Assembly (NCBI GenBank): GCA_036339395.1
Contig: JAYZBD010000099.1
Location: forward strand, 1 to 59,245
Reading direction: 5' to 3'
Source of the DNA: SP202 sp036339395
GTDB taxonomy: Bacteria; Planctomycetota; Phycisphaerae; Phycisphaerales; SM1A02
DNA length: 59,245 nucleotides
The translations under genes were made by a program, and so were the position numbers. Below are positions 8,718 to 17,516 of the stretch, one piece after another. Position 1 is the first letter of the stretch; every line of letters starts with the position of its first letter. The notes below the pieces were generated by a model. That model was not told the origin of the DNA. It was given only the letters and a program-made list of their open reading frames with translations, and ran no database searches.

Positions 8718-10754
8718 ATGCTCGTTGTCCTGCATGCCAACTGGTACCAAGGGTCATTGCATCTCTGGGGAGAGTCTGCCCGGAAGTTCGTTCTTCTTCC
8801 GGATCGGGATACACCTGTTCGTGACTCGAAGGGTGGCGCATCCGGAAGACCAACCCGGGCAGAAGCCATTGATCGCATCACTGACCTGTCGGTTCACCCC
8901 TATGCAACTACGGGAATCGAACTGGATGGTCTTCTGCGTGAAGAGTGTGGCATCAGCGATGGAATGCTCGGGGATGTCGGTACGATCAAACTTCGTCTGC
9001 CTCGTGATCTCCTCGGTCCCTGGCCAAGTGATCGGCTTGCCAGTGCAGTTGGTGGCATCGAGGCACGCCAGGATACGTGGCTTGGTCCATTCGCCGTGCC
9101 GACCATTCGACTCGCTCCTGAAGATCTGCTTGGAAACCTCCTTGAGTTCAACGATGTCATTTCCGGCAAGGGCATGGAACATGGCCATTCGATCAACTGG
9201 TTCACCTCGGTTGCTCGATTCGTACTTGAATTGATGGCGGATCAGCGTTTCATTCCCTCCATGCACAGGCATGACGATGGTGTGCTCCAGGGACTCTGGC
9301 GACCATGGCTGCTTGACGAGGAGATCGCCGAACACCTGTCTGGATTCATGAGAGGAATGCCGCCGGTTCTCAGGGCCGTTGTCGGGGGAGAGGATGATCC
9401 CTGGTCGCTGCTCGAGTCGGTAACAGGGACCCTCGTCGAACTGACAGTCCGTCAACTGCTCGTTGAAGACGACTTTGCCGACTCACTTGACGACCGGAAC
9501 CTGGATGATCCCCACGTGGCATGGCTGCACGGACTCCTCAAGACCGAGAACGATCTTCCAGTCAACGGGGAATTCGGTCATTCCCTGTTCCTTGATGTAC
9601 GACGCTGGATTGGTCGACTGGATGAAGTTGATCGAAACAGGGCGCTGCGGGGATACCTGTCCCTGGAAGCTCCACCGGCAGAAGACCCCGAGGTTCCGAA
9701 GACCTGGCATCTCCTGCTTGGACTTGAAACGAACGAATCTCCCCCTGATCACATCCTCGCCGAGGAAATCTGGCAGCAGACTCGTGATGCCAAGCGATTC
9801 AGCGGCTCGGACGATCTCGACCCGCAGGAAACACTGATCGCCGAACTGGGACGTGCCGCAAGGATCTATCCGAAGCTCGAGCCGCTCCTCAATGAACGAA
9901 CACCAAGTTGCCTGGAGTTGACGACCCAGGAGGCGAGCGCATTCCTGGGCGAAATACATTCCCTGCTCGAGGAATCCGGGTTTGGAGTCGGCGTTCCCGA
10001 ATGGTGGGGCTCTGAAGATCACCGGGTCGGACTGCGACTGTTGATTGATACTCCAGAACTCGAGGATCTCGATGGACCGGGCAGCGGCATCGCCGGCCTG
10101 GACAGCCAGGTCCAGTACAGGTGGCAGGTTACGGTTGGTCGAACACCGTTGTCGATCGAGCAGTTGCAGATGCTTGCGAAACAGGATTCATCCATCGTGT
10201 CCCTGGACGGTAAATGGGTACAGGTCGACCAGGCACAGGTCAGGAAGGCACTGGAGTTCTTTGCCAGACATGAAGACGACTCGATGTCCCTGGTTGAAGC
10301 AATGCGACTTGCCGCAGGTGATTCCGACCACGAAACAGGGCTGCCCATCTGGGGTCTTGATGCAACAGGTTGGGCATCGCAATTGCTGTCTCCCCTTGAA
10401 GGCGAATCGAGTTTCGAGGAGGTTGCCCAGCCTTCCCGGTTCAGCGGTACGCTCCGCCCATACCAGGTTACTGGTCTCAGTTGGCTCCGGTTCCTTGACC
10501 GGTTCGGTCTTGGCGCCTGCCTTGCAGATGACATGGGGCTCGGGAAGACGGTTCAACTCATCGCCCTCCTCCAGGAGGAACGGGAGGACTTGGAGGAGGA
10601 CCATGCGCTTCCACCGACGCTGCTGGTGGTTCCGACTTCAGTGATGGAGAACTGGTCTCGCGAATTGAAACGGTTCTCCCCGGAGTTGAGGTCGCACATC
10701 CACCACGGCCCGTCGCGTACATCCGGGAGTGAATTTGCTGAAATTGCCGTTTAG
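8718..10754 (+). CDS. SNF2-family helicase, 5' part, ends at in-frame TAG
   Basis: The N-terminal 678 residues of a bacterial SNF2/RapA-type DNA-dependent ATPase of the kind with a long helicase-associated N-terminal domain (residues about 1-560). The ATPase core begins at TLRPYQVTGLSWLRFLDRFG, followed by Walker A DDMGLGKT and motif Ia LLVVPTSVMENW. The frame stops at TAG 10752-10754, between motif Ia and the DEAQ box, then continues without shift as NDVVITTYALVVRD. The two parts are therefore one interrupted gene. The ATG at 8718 has GGGAGAGGG about ten bases upstream; the longer frame from 8667 would overlap the tRNA. It is probably a recent pseudogene or a sequence error, as neither part alone has all ATPase motifs. 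Confidence 0.85.
   Translation: MLVVLHANWYQGSLHLWGESARKFVLLPDRDTPVRDSKGGASGRPTRAEAIDRITDLSVHPYATTGIELDGLLREECGISDGMLGDVGTIKLRLPRDLLGPWPSDRLASAVGGIEARQDTWLGPFAVPTIRLAPEDLLGNLLEFNDVISGKGMEHGHSINWFTSVARFVLELMADQRFIPSMHRHDDGVLQGLWRPWLLDEEIAEHLSGFMRGMPPVLRAVVGGEDDPWSLLESVTGTLVELTVRQLLVEDDFADSLDDRNLDDPHVAWLHGLLKTENDLPVNGEFGHSLFLDVRRWIGRLDEVDRNRALRGYLSLEAPPAEDPEVPKTWHLLLGLETNESPPDHILAEEIWQQTRDAKRFSGSDDLDPQETLIAELGRAARIYPKLEPLLNERTPSCLELTTQEASAFLGEIHSLLEESGFGVGVPEWWGSEDHRVGLRLLIDTPELEDLDGPGSGIAGLDSQVQYRWQVTVGRTPLSIEQLQMLAKQDSSIVSLDGKWVQVDQAQVRKALEFFARHEDDSMSLVEAMRLAAGDSDHETGLPIWGLDATGWASQLLSPLEGESSFEEVAQPSRFSGTLRPYQVTGLSWLRFLDRFGLGACLADDMGLGKTVQLIALLQEEREDLEEDHALPPTLLVVPTSVMENWSRELKRFSPELRSHIHHGPSRTSGSEFAEIAV
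10752..10754 (+). other. Premature TAG inside the SNF2 gene
   Basis: Frame and homology continue on both sides: VITTYALVVRD follows immediately in the same frame. One base change from CAG, GAG or AAG would restore the frame. Confidence 0.9.
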
Positions 10755-11936
10755 AATGATGTCGTCATCACGACCTATGCCCTTGTTGTCCGTGATCTTG
10801 AATCGATCCAGGAAGTGGCATGGCACAGGGTCGTCCTTGATGAAGCCCAGTACATCAAGAACCCCCCTACGAAGCAGACTGCAGCCATCCGCTCCATCAA
10901 GACTTCAAGGCGGATTGCTCTTACCGGTACGCCGGTCGAGAACCGGTTGACGGAACTCTGGTCCATCATGGAGTTCTGCAATCCAGGGTACCTGGGAGAA
11001 TCGAGTGATTTCCGGAGGCGATATGCACGCCCCATCGAGCGTCATCGAGACAGCCGCCAGGCCGATCAGCTGCGGAGGCTCGTACAGCCCTTCATCCTTC
11101 GCAGGCTGAAGACCGACAGGAACGTGATCTCCGATCTCCCGGATTGCTTTGAAACGAAGGAGTACGCGACCCTGACAAGGGAACAGGCCACGCTCTACGA
11201 GGAGGTCGTGAATTCGATGATGGGGGATGTTGATCGGAGCAGCGGGATTCAACGTCGAGGCATCATCCTTGCGCTCCTTGGTCGACTGAAGCAGATCTGC
11301 AATCACCCTGCACAGATGAGCGAGAAGGAGGAGTTGAATCGACTGGTCGCCCCGGATGGGTCGGATGTGCGACAGCTTTCAAGTCGTTCCGGCAAGGCGC
11401 GTCGACTCATGAGGTTGCTTGAGGAGGTCGTTGCGACGGGTGAACAGGCTCTTGTCTTTACGCAGTATCGACGAATGGGGCAGCTTCTTTCGGGCATGAT
11501 TGAACATGATCTTGATTGCAAGACGCTCTTTCTCCATGGAGGCACCCCGGTTCCACGCCGTCAGAAGATGATTGATCAATTCCAGGAGGGCGACGGATCC
11601 GCGCCGGTCTTCGTACTTTCGTTGAAGGCCGGCGGCCTCGGCTTGAACCTGACTGCAGCGAACCACGTCTTCCACTTCGACCGTTGGTGGAATCCCGCGG
11701 TCGAGCGGCAGGCAACGGACAGGGCGTATCGAATCGGACAGTCGCGAGCGGTCCACGTTCACAAATTCGTCTGTCTTGGAACCCTCGAAGAGCGGATCGA
11801 TGAGATGATCGAGGAGAAGACCGCTCTTGCTGAGAACATCATCGGTGCAGGTGATGCATGGCTGACCGAGATGTCGACTACGCAGTTGCGTGAGATACTG
11901 ACCTTGCAGAACTCGGCCGTGGAGATTGAAGCGTGA
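10755..11936 (+). CDS. SNF2-family helicase, 3' part
   Basis: Continuation of the SNF2 ATPase in the same frame after the TAG. It contains motif II LDEAQYIKN, motif III LTGTPVENRLTELWS, RRLKTD, and the second RecA lobe with LVFTQYRRMGQLL, SLKAGGLGLNLTAANHV, FDRWWNPAVERQATDRAYRIGQ and the C-terminal VHKFVCLGTLEERID. If translated separately it could start no earlier than the GTG at 10815, leaving out motifs I and Ia, so it would not be an ATPase alone. The stop overlaps the start of the SWIM-family partner by four bases, the usual tight pairing of these genes. Confidence 0.85.
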   Translation, partial: NDVVITTYALVVRDLESIQEVAWHRVVLDEAQYIKNPPTKQTAAIRSIKTSRRIALTGTPVENRLTELWSIMEFCNPGYLGESSDFRRRYARPIERHRDSRQADQLRRLVQPFILRRLKTDRNVISDLPDCFETKEYATLTREQATLYEEVVNSMMGDVDRSSGIQRRGIILALLGRLKQICNHPAQMSEKEELNRLVAPDGSDVRQLSSRSGKARRLMRLLEEVVATGEQALVFTQYRRMGQLLSGMIEHDLDCKTLFLHGGTPVPRRQKMIDQFQEGDGSAPVFVLSLKAGGLGLNLTAANHVFHFDRWWNPAVERQATDRAYRIGQSRAVHVHKFVCLGTLEERIDEMIEEKTALAENIIGAGDAWLTEMSTTQLREILTLQNSAVEIEA

Positions 11937-12829
11937 CACGCATGGATCGAAAGACACCCGGACATGACTCGACGGACACCCCTCGTCCCCAGCGTCGTAC
12001 AGGTCGCGGGGGGAAGCTTCGCCTTGAGCCGGAGGTCATGCAGTCACATCCGGTTGCAGGGGCCTGGCTGGAGTCGGTACGGTCCTCCATCGGGGATGCC
12101 AACTTCGAGTGGGGCCTGAAGACGGCACGCTCGGGTCGGGTGCGGGTTCTTGAGATAGGCCCGGGACTGGTTTCAGCCAATGTCAGCGAAGAAGGTGGGG
12201 GTGGCAAGCGTGTCATCATCACCGTTCCAATGCTGACGGAGATTGCATGGAACAGGCTTGAGGAACGGATGGCGGATGAAGCGGTCTGGACCGCAAGGCT
12301 CAGCGAAGGGGAATGCCCCGAGAACCTGACCCAGTTGTTCATCGACTGCGGCGTCACACTTGCTCCCTCGCCGGAAGAATCACTGAGTTGCAGGATGAAC
12401 GGCCCGGCCGATTCAGGTCAGCGTCGAGCTGGTGCAGTCGCCTGGTTGGCTGCAGAACGTTTTACGCTCGAGCCATTGTCCATGCTTGAAGTGCGAGGAC
12501 GATCCGTGCCTCACATCGTCGAGCGGATACGAAGACATCGAGCGTTGGATCTGTCCGGTGGGGCACACGCACACCCGGATCCGCCCATCCCGTTTGATGC
12601 CGAGTTGGAAGAGTCGTTGAATGACTCCGTCGATCATTTCTGGCGATCCAGGTTCGAGTTCAACCAGTCGCTGACACGATCACCCGCTCAGCACATTCCA
12701 CATGCTCTCCTGCGTCGACTCGGCCCCAGCACGATGGAGGGAAAGTTTCCTCTTTCCGGCCTCCTTGCGACGATCTATGACCACGTCAGCGAGCAGTCCC
12801 GTGCCATGCTGGACGAAGGCACGGGCTGA
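11933..12829 (+). CDS. SWIM zinc-finger family partner, motif degenerate
   Basis: A 298-residue protein of the type that normally sits next to bacterial SNF2 helicases. The N-terminal part fits the family: WGLKTARSGRVRVLEIGPGL, a beta-rich block, then FIDCGVTLAPSPEESLSC and the later WLAAERFTLEPLSMLEVRGR. The SWIM finger expected in between (C-x-C then C-x-H) is gone: only one Cys remains, in LSCRMNGPADSGQRRAGAVA, with no second Cys or His at the right spacing. It follows the interrupted helicase with a four-base overlap, so the pair may be losing function together. The family assignment rests on neighbour and flanking motifs. Confidence 0.7.
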   Translation: MTRMDRKTPGHDSTDTPRPQRRTGRGGKLRLEPEVMQSHPVAGAWLESVRSSIGDANFEWGLKTARSGRVRVLEIGPGLVSANVSEEGGGGKRVIITVPMLTEIAWNRLEERMADEAVWTARLSEGECPENLTQLFIDCGVTLAPSPEESLSCRMNGPADSGQRRAGAVAWLAAERFTLEPLSMLEVRGRSVPHIVERIRRHRALDLSGGAHAHPDPPIPFDAELEESLNDSVDHFWRSRFEFNQSLTRSPAQHIPHALLRRLGPSTMEGKFPLSGLLATIYDHVSEQSRAMLDEGTG

Positions 12830-13003
12830 ACCCCTGTTTCAGGCTTGCAATGCGTTTCCACCTGGTCCACCTGTGCGGGTTGCTCCGTCTCCAGGAGTAC
12901 CCCTGGCGGTGGGGAACAGTGAATTCGACCAAACTGGCCTCTCAACCAGTCCGATACGGTTCGTGGACACGGAACAGGATTCAGACAGGGGGATATTCAA
13001 TCC

Positions 13004-13285
13004 ATGAACCATCACACCAGCAACTCCGATGAAATTCGACCAATGCTCCGGGCCATCGAGGCTCGAATCCAGGAGGCCAGGGATCGTCGAATGGGTGAGA
13101 AGAAATTGCCGGGCATGCCGTTGTTTGCCCCACCCAGGCAGCATGCTGCAACCGATCACGGGCAGACAGGAATTGAACCGGCCTCGGTCGACTCCGACTC
13201 GCCTTTGAAGGCGAAGAGAAAGTCGGCAAGCAGCTTTACGACCCCGATGCCGACCAGGAATATCTGGGATCGCCGGGTGGGTTGA
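13004..13285 (+). CDS. Small hypothetical protein
   Basis: A 93-residue polar protein, not recognised. It starts at an ATG with AGGGGGA about ten bases upstream, has a probable helix (EIRPMLRAIEARIQEARDRR), and is otherwise Pro/Ser-rich and disordered. It is followed closely by a strong hairpin terminator, which supports a real transcription unit ending here. It could be a small DNA- or protein-binding factor. It could also be chance, since no conserved motif supports it. Confidence 0.45.
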   Translation: MNHHTSNSDEIRPMLRAIEARIQEARDRRMGEKKLPGMPLFAPPRQHAATDHGQTGIEPASVDSDSPLKAKRKSASSFTTPMPTRNIWDRRVG

Positions 13286-13318
13286 AACTGCCGATCACGC
13301 AGTCTCACTGCAGACGAA

Positions 13319-13362
13319 CATGAACAACAGGCGTCCGCTCGTGCGGACGCCTGTTGTTCATG
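13319..13362. terminator. Strong bidirectional hairpin terminator
   Basis: A perfect 20-bp inverted repeat (core aacaggcgtccgc / gcggacgcctgtt) with the four-base loop tcgt. It lies between the end of the small + strand gene and the end of rplS on the - strand and should stop both. Confidence 0.85.
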
Positions 13363-13381
13363 GATCTCGAAATGTCGTCGA

Positions 13382-13759
13382 TCAGGAAACGTGCTTCATG
13401 CCGCGTCGCTGATCACGAAGCCTCCGACTCTTGCCAACGCGCTTGCGGAGGAAGTAGAGTTTCGCACGACGTGCATCGCCTCGCCGCACGACCTCGATCT
13501 TGGCGATGCGAGGCGAATTCAGTGGGAAGATGCGTTCAACACCTTCGTTGGCAACGATGCGACGGACGGTGATGGTTTCGTTGACGCCCCGGCCGTTCCT
13601 GGCGATGAGAACACCCTGGTAGACCTGGATGCGTTCTTTTTCACCTTCGATGATCCTCACGTGGACATCGAGCGTGTCGCCGATGCTGAAGACCGGGTAC
13701 TGGTCATCGTTCTTGACCTGTTCTGCGGTCACGGATTCGATAGTTTCTTGCCTGCTCAT
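13382..13759 (-). CDS. rplS: 50S ribosomal protein L19
   Basis: A 125-residue L19, located at the 30S-50S interface. The family core is clear: FSIGDTLDVHVRIIEGEKER, IQVYQGVLIARNGRGVNET, and the conserved end FPLNSPRIAKIEVVRRGDAR then AKLYFLRKRVGKSRRL. The ATG at 13759 has GGAGAAG just upstream; a longer frame from 13822 has no support. Order rpsP-trmD-rplS is the classic bacterial operon (rimM is missing here), and the strong hairpin downstream ends it. Confidence 0.97.
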   Translation of the reverse strand: MSRQETIESVTAEQVKNDDQYPVFSIGDTLDVHVRIIEGEKERIQVYQGVLIARNGRGVNETITVRRIVANEGVERIFPLNSPRIAKIEVVRRGDARRAKLYFLRKRVGKSRRLRDQRRGMKHVS

Positions 13760-13809
13760 GCTTCTTCTCCGGGGCGTGTGCCCCTCTGGTACAAGCCTTG
13801 CTCCGGTGG

Positions 13810-14517
13810 TCAGTTGTTGCACTGCTCCAGCAGATCAGGGCGTCTTGATCGAGTTCGTTTCATCATCTGGTCTCGCCGCCATGTCGCGACGGCTTCATGG
13901 TTTCCACTCAGGAGCACCTCTGGTACGGCCTGGTTTCGCCAGGTGCGTGGACGTGTGTAGTGGGGCGCCTCGAGCAGTCGTTCCCGGTTCTCACCGAGTG
14001 CACAGAATGAATCCTCGGAAGCTGAATCCTCGTGGCCGAGGACTCCTTCCTGGAGTCTCGTGACTGCATCAATCAGGAGCATGGATGGAAGCTCGCCGCC
14101 AGTGAGTACGTAGTCTCCTACGCTGATCTCAAGAGGATCAAGTTCCATGATGACCCGTTCGTCTATCCCTTCGTAATGTCCGGCGATCAGCATCAGTCGC
14201 TCTTCGCGGGAAAGTTCCTCGACCAGTTCCTGGTCAAGTCGTCTGCCCTGTGGCGTAAAGAGAATCCTGCGACACGGGGTCGGCACGATCGCCTCGACCT
14301 CCTGGACGGCATCCCAGAGTGGCTGGCACATGATGACCATGCCCGGGCCTCCACCGAACGGCCGGTCATCGACCTTTTCATGCTTGTTGTCGGCCCAGTC
14401 CCTGATGTCGTGCACATGGCACTCCACGTGACCACCCGCAGCGGCACGAGCCTGGATGCTCGCGTCGAGTACGCCCGGGAACATGTCGGGAAACAGGGTG
14501 AGGACATCGATGCGCAT
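13810..14517 (-). CDS. trmD: tRNA (guanine-37-N1)-methyltransferase
   Basis: A 235-residue SPOUT-family enzyme that transfers a methyl group from SAM to N1 of G37 in tRNAs, preventing +1 frameshifts. It begins MRIDVLTLFPDMFPGVLDAS and shows DDRPFGGGPGMV, LIAGHYEGIDERV and the knot motif ISVGDYVLTGGELPSM. An in-frame ATG at 14541 would add eight residues and overlap rpsP by four bases. I prefer 14517 because the family starts at MRIDVLTLFP. It lies between rpsP and rplS. Confidence 0.96.
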   Translation of the reverse strand: MRIDVLTLFPDMFPGVLDASIQARAAAGGHVECHVHDIRDWADNKHEKVDDRPFGGGPGMVIMCQPLWDAVQEVEAIVPTPCRRILFTPQGRRLDQELVEELSREERLMLIAGHYEGIDERVIMELDPLEISVGDYVLTGGELPSMLLIDAVTRLQEGVLGHEDSASEDSFCALGENRERLLEAPHYTRPRTWRNQAVPEVLLSGNHEAVATWRRDQMMKRTRSRRPDLLEQCNN

Positions 14518-14537
14518 GGTATGAGTGCCTGCCTTGG

Positions 14538-14819
14538 TCATTGACCCGTCGTTGATTCGAGTTTCTTTCCTGGAGTGGGGTCGATCCCGGCTCGTTTCAG
14601 CAGTGACCGAACGGTGTCGGACGGCTGGGCACCGACACTCAACCAGTAGTCGATGCGGTCATTCTTGAGACTGTGCTGCTGGTCTTCAGATGCCTTGGGA
14701 TCGAACCAGCCGAGTTCTTCGATGACTCGACCATTGCGCGGAGAGCGCTTGTCCATGGCATTCACACGGTAGAAGGGACTGTGTCGTCGTCCCATACGCT
14801 TGAGGCGCAATACGACCAT
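14538..14819 (-). CDS. rpsP: 30S ribosomal protein S16
   Basis: A 93-residue S16, an assembly protein of the 30S body. It begins MVVLRLKRMGRRHSPFYRVN and continues with RNGRVIEELGWFDP and RIDYWLSVGAQPSDTVRSLL, all hallmark segments. A longer frame to 15329 runs antisense to the protease gene and is spurious. About 215 bases without a gene lie upstream and presumably hold the operon promoter. rimM, often the second gene of this operon, is absent here. Confidence 0.96.
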   Translation of the reverse strand: MVVLRLKRMGRRHSPFYRVNAMDKRSPRNGRVIEELGWFDPKASEDQQHSLKNDRIDYWLSVGAQPSDTVRSLLKRAGIDPTPGKKLESTTGQ

Positions 14820-15034
14820 TGTTCGGCCTGCTCCTTGTTGGCACCCGATTCGGGAAGTTTCGACGCGTGTCGAATGCTCCACGGCACCCCGGGAAGTCGC
14901 TCGCAAGCCGATGAGGAGGAGCGACCCGTGGGGATGATGCTTCGTCGGGTGGACGAATCGGAGATTGTAGTGAAGACCACCTGGTGGCTCAAGGGAAGTT
15001 GTCCATGAGGGCTGCATGGGGCCACCAAGCCCCA

Positions 15035-15709
15035 TCAGGCAGCTGGAGTTCCCCCGACAAGCCGGGCAACGAGGCTGGACCACCAGAACGCTGCATCCTT
15101 GGAGCCGGCGAAGAGGAAGTCCGCGGCGCCGAAGAAGAAGATCATGATCAAGAGGGCGAATGCTGCCATCTGGGATATGCGCTGCCTGTAGAACTCGCGG
15201 GCCTGGGGAGAAACAGCGGCGAGGATGCGGGAACCGTCCAGGGGTGGAATTGGAAGCATGTTCAGGACGAACAGGATCACATTCAGGAAGCCGCCGACGA
15301 AGAGAAACAGGCTTACCGACTTCATCCACTGGATGGACATGTCGCCCATGGCGGACAACACGCCCAGCAGCGTGAGCGTGATGAAGGCAAGTCCCAGGTT
15401 CATCATTGGACCAGCGAGGGCGACGATTGCATCGCCGAGTCGACCATGCCGGAATCGATCCGGGCGGACCGGCATCATGCCCCAGGCGATGCCGATCAAT
15501 GCAAAGATGATGAGTGATGTCTGCCCCATCTGCACCAGGGGATTTGCAGTCAAGCGGTTCAAGTCTCGGGGCGTAGTATCACCCTCCCAGAGGGCCGCCC
15601 AGCCATGGGCAAGTTCGTGCAGGGTGATCGAGAACAGGACCCAGAAGATCCAACTGACCAGGTAGATGGCTCCACCCTGTTCCCAGGCTGCATGTACCCA
15701 CCAGTTCAT
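15035..15709 (-). CDS. Site-2 protease family (M50) membrane protein
   Basis: A 224-residue multi-pass membrane metalloprotease. The zinc-binding HELAH is in the first membrane helix (WVLFSITLHELAHGWAALWE) and the second active-site element NMLPIPPLDGSRIL is in a later helix, as in the short, PDZ-less FpvI/SpoIVFB-like group. Family members cut membrane-embedded substrates such as anti-sigma factors. It overlaps the upstream thioredoxin-like lipoprotein by four bases, so it is probably translated from one mRNA with that gene and hpnH. Its substrate cannot be told; an ECF sigma system starts 1.8 kb away, divergent. Confidence 0.93.
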   Translation of the reverse strand: MNWWVHAAWEQGGAIYLVSWIFWVLFSITLHELAHGWAALWEGDTTPRDLNRLTANPLVQMGQTSLIIFALIGIAWGMMPVRPDRFRHGRLGDAIVALAGPMMNLGLAFITLTLLGVLSAMGDMSIQWMKSVSLFLFVGGFLNVILFVLNMLPIPPLDGSRILAAVSPQAREFYRQRISQMAAFALLIMIFFFGAADFLFAGSKDAAFWWSSLVARLVGGTPAA

Positions 15710-16101
15710 CGATTCAACCTTTGTGCCAATGCGATCTGGATGTCACTGCTTGATGGAACGTGGTCGTATAAGCGGCAGGAGAAGCCGGGTGCATCAGCAG
15801 GAGGCATGCCGAAGAGATCGCGACTGTCAACCAGGATCGTCGGTGATCCCCATCGCAATCGATCATCCATCGGGTCGAGGTCGCCCATGTCAACCTCGGA
15901 ATACGTGAACGGGGATTGTTCAGCTGCATCCATCACCACCTTGAGGTTCATGCGAACTTCATTACTCGTTGGACATCCATTGAAGTACAGCAGGACGAGG
16001 GCGGGGCTTTCATCAGCTTGGTGCATCGAACTGCTCGAACAGGAGGACACCATGAACAGTGCAGCCAGTGCTGCTGCAAAGGGTTTCCGGCTGGAACTCA
16101 T
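15706..16101 (-). CDS. Thioredoxin-like lipoprotein
   Basis: A 131-residue exported protein. The leader ends in a lipobox, LFMVSSC, so the mature protein should be lipid-anchored. The domain looks thioredoxin-like: VLLYFNGCPTSNEVRMNL, with a single Cys rather than CxxC, then WGSPTILVDSRDLFG and FSCRLY, a pattern also seen in small proteins annotated near alkylmercury lyases. It overlaps hpnH upstream and the M50 protease downstream by four bases each, a tightly coupled trio. With one Cys in the usual site, disulfide reductase activity is uncertain. Confidence 0.7.
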   Translation of the reverse strand: MSSSRKPFAAALAALFMVSSCSSSSMHQADESPALVLLYFNGCPTSNEVRMNLKVVMDAAEQSPFTYSEVDMGDLDPMDDRLRWGSPTILVDSRDLFGMPPADAPGFSCRLYDHVPSSSDIQIALAQRLNR

Positions 16102-17237
16102 GCCGCCCCGGCCTTGTCCTTCAGTTCCGACCCGTACCCCAGTTGCACGAGGTGAGCCATCGGGCCATGGGGTTTCCCTTCCTCGTCCTTCAATCGGCTC
16201 TGTGCAGCGGGGTTTGCGTACCGATTGAAGAGGAGTGCCTTGATGTTGCCCATGATCCCTCCGAACGAACTGAAGGTGTGATCGACGGCGGTCGGCTCAT
16301 AGCCGCAGTGCACCATGCAGTCCTGGCATTGCGGGTTTCCTGAAGCTCGTCCGTACTCATCCCAGTCGACCGTATCAATCAGTTCCTGGAATGTGTCGAC
16401 GTATCCTTCCTGGAGCAGGTAGCAGGGGCGCTGCCATCCGAAGATGTTGTACGTCGGGTTGCCCCATGGCGTGCACTCGTACTCCCTGTCACCCATGAGG
16501 AACTCGAGGAAGAGTGGTGACTGGTTGAACTTCCAGCGTTTCTTCCTGTTTGACAGGATCATCTCGAAAAGGTTGTTCGTTGTTCTGCGGTGCAGGAAGT
16601 TGGACTGGTCCGGCGCCTTGTCGTAGGCATAGCCGGGGCTGACCATCATTCCCTCTACCCCGACATCCATCATCTCGTCGAAGAATCCACGCACGGCATT
16701 TGGATCGGTTCCTTCGAACAGCGTCGTGTTCGTCGTGACGCGGAATCCCATGTCGACCGCCCTGCGAATTCCCACGATGGCCTTGTCAAACGTGCCTTCG
16801 CGGCAGACGGCGAAGTCATGCTCATCACGCCGTCCATCCATGTGCACGGAGAAGGAGAGGTACTTGCTCGGGGTGAACCAGCCTTCCTTGAGTTTCTCCT
16901 CGAGAAGAATCGCATTCGTACACAGGTAGATGTACTTTCGTCGCTTGACGAGTTCGTCGACGAGTTCACGTATGTGCGGGTAGAGAAGGGGTTCACCGCC
17001 TGGTATGGAGACCATCGGGGCGCCGCATTCGTCAACCGCTCGGAGCGCATCCTCGAGGGGGAGGTCCCTCTTGAGAATGTGGGCCGGGTACTGGATCTTG
17101 CCGCAACCGGCACACGCCAGGTTGCATCGGAAGAGTGGTTCGAGCATCAGGACGAGTGGATACCGCTTGCGGCGGCGCAGTTTCTGTCCAATGACATAAC
17201 TGGCCACGGTCCACATTTGAGAGATTGGTACGCCCAT
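16098..17237 (-). CDS. hpnH: Adenosyl-hopene transferase HpnH (radical SAM)
   Basis: A 379-residue radical SAM protein that in known species attaches a 5'-deoxyadenosyl group to diploptene, the first step to C35 hopanoids. The cluster motif is CNLACAGCGKIQYP. Other family segments are VSIPGGEPLLYPHIRELV, YLCTNAILLEEKL, FSVHMDGRRDEHDFAV and the C-terminal cysteines in PQCQDCMVHCGYEPTAV. The ATG at 17237 is preceded by GGAGAGG. A longer frame to 17504 covers the intergenic region and is unlikely. No squalene-hopene cyclase or other hpn genes are in the window except a possible HpnB-like transferase. Confidence 0.94.
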   Translation of the reverse strand: MGVPISQMWTVASYVIGQKLRRRKRYPLVLMLEPLFRCNLACAGCGKIQYPAHILKRDLPLEDALRAVDECGAPMVSIPGGEPLLYPHIRELVDELVKRRKYIYLCTNAILLEEKLKEGWFTPSKYLSFSVHMDGRRDEHDFAVCREGTFDKAIVGIRRAVDMGFRVTTNTTLFEGTDPNAVRGFFDEMMDVGVEGMMVSPGYAYDKAPDQSNFLHRRTTNNLFEMILSNRKKRWKFNQSPLFLEFLMGDREYECTPWGNPTYNIFGWQRPCYLLQEGYVDTFQELIDTVDWDEYGRASGNPQCQDCMVHCGYEPTAVDHTFSSFGGIMGNIKALLFNRYANPAAQSRLKDEEGKPHGPMAHLVQLGYGSELKDKAGAA

Positions 17238-17516
17238 TGGATCCTCTCCAAACCTCTTCAGAGGCCGAATACAAGGCGAGCATCCTATCAGGGCTGGCTT
17301 CAAAAACGCCGCTGAGGGTCCGGAAATGTGGAAGGGGGAGAGGCGACTGCGAAAAAATTCACAGACTCCGCCTCCTTGCCGAACATGGCAGGTGGAAGGG
17401 CTGTATGGAGTGCTGTGAGCACCCTTGATGCATCCATGGCGATCCCCTTGCACCGGCATCCACTGCTGAAGCCCTCGGGTATCATCCGCCGACCGTGGTG
17501 TCATGGCCGAAAGGCG

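Noticed and set aside
14538..15329. Long frame including rpsP
   Set aside because: The part beyond 14819 has no S16 homology and is antisense to the gap and protease gene.
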